Assembly: GCF_000208925.1 (NCBI RefSeq)
Contig: NW_001914889.1
Coordinates: 1 to 64,000, forward strand
Length of the DNA: 64,000 nucleotides
Direction of reading: 5' to 3'
Origin: Entamoeba histolytica HM-1:IMSS
Taxonomy: Eukaryota > Evosea > Mastigamoebida > Endamoebidae
In this document: positions 62,019 to 64,000 of the stretch, piece by piece
How the letters are laid out: every line of letters starts with the position of its first letter
Numbering within the stretch: position 1 is the stretch's first letter
Notes under the pieces: model-generated
What the model was told of the DNA's origin: nothing
The model's input: the letters and a program-made list of their open reading frames with translations, nothing else
Databases searched by the model: none
Translations under genes and position numbers: made by a program

Positions 62019-62091
62019 TTAATGAGTTTTTTGAATCTCTTTTTTTATTTTATTAAAAAAAAAAGAAAAGAAGAAATAAAATAAACGATGA

Positions 62092-63144
62092 TTAGTCATT
62101 ATTGTTATTTAAACATGCTCTAATCTGTTTGGCAAATACTGGAGAAATGTCACAAATAATAAACTTCTTACTATTTTTAACTGCATCCATTTGAGATCTA
62201 ACATTACTATTAGTAGCAATTACTCGATCAATTCTTGAGTCAATAACTTTTTGTACAACATCATCATCAATTAATGATAAATGAGTAACAACTGCAGTCA
62301 CTTTAATAGCTCCATTATCTAAATAAGCATTACAAGCTTTAATCAATGACCCAGCTGATCTTGTCAAGTCATCATAAATAACAACGTGTTTTCCTTTAAC
62401 ATCTCCAATAGGTTCACCTATAACATGAGTATCTTCAAAGGACCTACTTTTTCTAATAAAAGCAATTCCAACACCAAAATGATTAGCAAAAGTTTCTACC
62501 CATAAAGGTCTTCCAAGGTCTGCTGAACCAAAAATTACTGGTTCACTAAAATCAATATTCTCAGCAATTGCTTGTTCAAGAGTACTTTCAGCATATAATT
62601 CCATTGCCTGAACTGTACCTTCAAAATAATGAATAATACCTGATGTATGAAGGTCCATTAACATAAATAAATTTCCTAACCCAGAAGATGGTATACCACA
62701 TAACATTCTTACTGTAGATTTACATGTAACAACTTCTCCAGGATGAACTGCTCGTTCCATAGTAGAATACATAAGATATGGAATCACGAAAATTCTTCTT
62801 TTTGTTCCAAGTTCTGCTAATTCTCCTCCAATTCTTACTACTTCAAGTAATTCCTGGTCATCAACAATAGAACTTACAACAACTACATCTCTTCCAACTA
62901 ATGAAGTTCTTTCAGGAATAGCAATTCTATAATAACACTCTCCATCACTAAACTTTTTATGAATAATTGGAATAATTGGATATCCAAGTACTGCACTAAT
63001 ACTTTGAGCTAAATAACCAGCTTTACTTGTATGAACAATAAAATGGTCATGTTGCCATTGTTCTGCGGATAAAGAAGTTGTTACACTCATTTTAATATAA
63101 ATAATTAGATGTTTATTTTTTCTTTTTGTGAAGATATTTTTCAT
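62092..63144 (-). CDS. ribose-phosphate pyrophosphokinase (PRPP synthetase)
   Basis: Makes PRPP from ribose 5-phosphate and ATP for nucleotide synthesis and salvage. The frame opens at 63144 but the likely start is the in-frame ATG at 63090 (MSVTTSLSAEQWQHDHFIVH), giving 332 residues; the 18 upstream residues (MKNIFTKRKNKHLIIYIK) are low-complexity. Domains: FSDGECYYRIAIPERTSLVGRDV, the Mg/ribose region YLMYSTMERAVHPGEVVTCK and MDLHTSGIIHYF (ribose 5-P/divalent cation site), GSADLGRPLWVETFA, RKSRSFEDTHVIG, then the PRPP motif VVIYDDLTRSAGSLIKACN (canonical VVVDDMxxTGGT), THLSLIDDD and IDRVIATNS. The PRPP loop reads DDLTRSAGS, nearest the plant class II type (DDLVQSGGTL). Important in Entamoeba, which lacks de novo purine synthesis. 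Confidence 0.9.
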   Translation of the reverse strand: MKNIFTKRKNKHLIIYIKMSVTTSLSAEQWQHDHFIVHTSKAGYLAQSISAVLGYPIIPIIHKKFSDGECYYRIAIPERTSLVGRDVVVVSSIVDDQELLEVVRIGGELAELGTKRRIFVIPYLMYSTMERAVHPGEVVTCKSTVRMLCGIPSSGLGNLFMLMDLHTSGIIHYFEGTVQAMELYAESTLEQAIAENIDFSEPVIFGSADLGRPLWVETFANHFGVGIAFIRKSRSFEDTHVIGEPIGDVKGKHVVIYDDLTRSAGSLIKACNAYLDNGAIKVTAVVTHLSLIDDDVVQKVIDSRIDRVIATNSNVRSQMDAVKNSKKFIICDISPVFAKQIRACLNNNND

Positions 63145-63216
63145 TAAAATAATAAAAAATTAAACTTATTAAAAAATTTTATTATCTTTTTTTTATATTT
63201 TTCATGTAACTCCTTT

Positions 63217-64000
63217 TTATGCAAACTCTACACCAACTTTTGTTAATGCATCAATAATCCATTGTGGAACATGTTCTTTTCCTCCATAAAATCTTATAAT
63301 ATAATCACGAGCAAATGTTTTTGATTTACCTTCTCTAATTGCCACTCTATATTTCCTCATTAAATTAAAGAGATATGATATATTGTGGTGGGTTAAATAT
63401 TGTGCTACAGGAGTACCATCAACAGCTCCATTTGTAAACATAAAATGAAGAGCTGACTTTGTTAGTCCATTTCCTTTTTTACAACATAAACAATCACATG
63501 ACTCATCAATCACATTAAAATCATCTTTATATTTATTAATCTTTAATGTCACTAACCCATCATCACTAAATGCTGTTCCAAATCTTGCAGTTCTTGTTGG
63601 ATAAACACAATCAAACATATCAACTCCAAATAATACACATAACAACATTTCAACGGGATATCCAACTCCCATAAGATATCTTGGTTTATTTTCTGGAAGT
63701 CCTTGTGCAGAAATATCAACCATCTTCCAAAAATCATCTTTTGCTTCTCCTCCAGATAATCCACCAATTGCATACCCTGGAGTGTCTACTTTAACCATAC
63801 CTTCAAGACATCGTTCTCTTAGATTTGGTTGAAGTCCTCCTTGAATAATACCAAATAAATTTTGTTTTTCTTTTGTTTTAAGATATTCATTTTTACATCG
63901 TGCTAACCACCGTACACTTCTTTCCATTGCTTCTTCTACTCTAGGACCAGTTGTTAATGAAGAAACTACATCATCCAATTGCATCATAATATCTGATCCT
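63217..64000 (-). CDS. tRNA-guanine (queuine) transglycosylase, 3' part
   Basis: The C-terminal 260 or so residues; the gene continues past the right edge of the window (the frame is open to base 64000 through GSDIMMQLDDVV). Enzyme exchanges guanine at position 34 of GUN-anticodon tRNAs for queuine or its precursor. Visible: QGGLQPNLRERC..., PGYAIGGLSGGEAKDDFWKMVD, PRYLMGVGYPVEMLLCVLFGVDMFDCVYPTRTARFGTAF (substrate-binding loop and catalytic Asp of the VDMFDCVxPTR motif), the zinc cluster CDCLCC...H (C-x-C-x2-C then His in LHFMF), and the C-terminal helix YLFNLMRKYR. Full-length eukaryotic QTRT1 is about 400 residues, so roughly a third is missing. Confidence 0.93.
   Translation of the reverse strand, partial: GSDIMMQLDDVVSSLTTGPRVEEAMERSVRWLARCKNEYLKTKEKQNLFGIIQGGLQPNLRERCLEGMVKVDTPGYAIGGLSGGEAKDDFWKMVDISAQGLPENKPRYLMGVGYPVEMLLCVLFGVDMFDCVYPTRTARFGTAFSDDGLVTLKINKYKDDFNVIDESCDCLCCKKGNGLTKSALHFMFTNGAVDGTPVAQYLTHHNISYLFNLMRKYRVAIREGKSKTFARDYIIRFYGGKEHVPQWIIDALTKVGVEFA

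Noticed and set aside
63091..63144. 18-residue N-terminal extension of PRPP synthetase as part of the protein
   Set aside because: Residues are Lys/Ile/Asn-rich and not conserved, and the Met at 63090 starts the recognisable sequence. It is kept only as the limit of the open frame.
1..64000. tRNA genes or tRNA arrays
   Set aside because: I looked for cloverleaf arms and GTTCGANTC-type boxes in the spacers and saw none; a scanner would be needed to exclude them formally.

Overview
The window is nuclear DNA from an Entamoeba species (E. histolytica / E. dispar / E. nuttalli clade; the exact species cannot be fixed from the sequence). The evidence is a very AT-rich base composition, densely packed genes on both strands separated by AT-only spacers, very short 5' leaders, GAAC-type upstream motifs, and short introns that almost all begin GTTTGT and end in AG. 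I place 15 introns of 41-113 bases; several genes only become visible once these are removed.

Layout. 1-2149 is AT-rich spacer with a decayed minus-strand coding remnant. 2210-12423 carries an NXF/TAP-like mRNA exporter, an HD-domain hydrolase, the GPI-anchor enzyme PIG-O, a hidden two-exon 85-residue gene, a two-exon unknown gene, a coiled-coil protein and a TtcA-type tRNA thiolase. 12510-17915 is one 1801-residue helical-solenoid gene resembling spastizin/ZFYVE26. 18134-21762 is a plus-strand run: ribosomal protein L4, a coiled-coil protein, a tail-anchored SNARE-like protein and ribosomal protein S13 (two exons). 23383-27149 holds a ubiquitin-like membrane protein, a MYG1-family protein with an eroded active site and a second NXF paralogue. 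27150-29994 is spacer with a decayed TLDc-family gene. 29995-43859 holds an SRPK kinase, a three-exon secreted/GPI-type protein, a Sec24-like protein, a secreted Asp/Glu-rich protein, UBA2, UPF1, SEM1/DSS1 (hidden, two exons), a C1D/Rrp47-like protein and a large protein with two degenerate DDE transposase-like domains. 44566-54304 holds a kinase fused to Sel1 repeats, a Derlin, a decayed gene, a four-exon RhoGAP, HIRA and ribosomal protein L18a. 56524-58417 is a probable mRNA capping enzyme interrupted by a 100-N assembly gap. 59122-64000 holds an unknown gene, coactosin, a TLDc-like protein, PRPP synthetase and the 3' part of a tRNA-guanine transglycosylase that runs off the right edge.

The genes are mostly housekeeping. 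Themes are mRNA life history (capping, SR kinase, NXF export, UPF1 surveillance, C1D/exosome), protein quality control and secretion (Derlin, Sec24, USE1-like SNARE, PIG-O, SEM1, UBA2), tRNA modification (TtcA, TGT) and translation. They are not operons.

The features I would look at first are the protein with tandem inactivated DDE domains, the capping enzyme with an altered nucleophile motif and a possible fused triphosphatase, and a 260-base inverted repeat (49007-49266 and 56236-56495) whose copies I found identical at every position compared.
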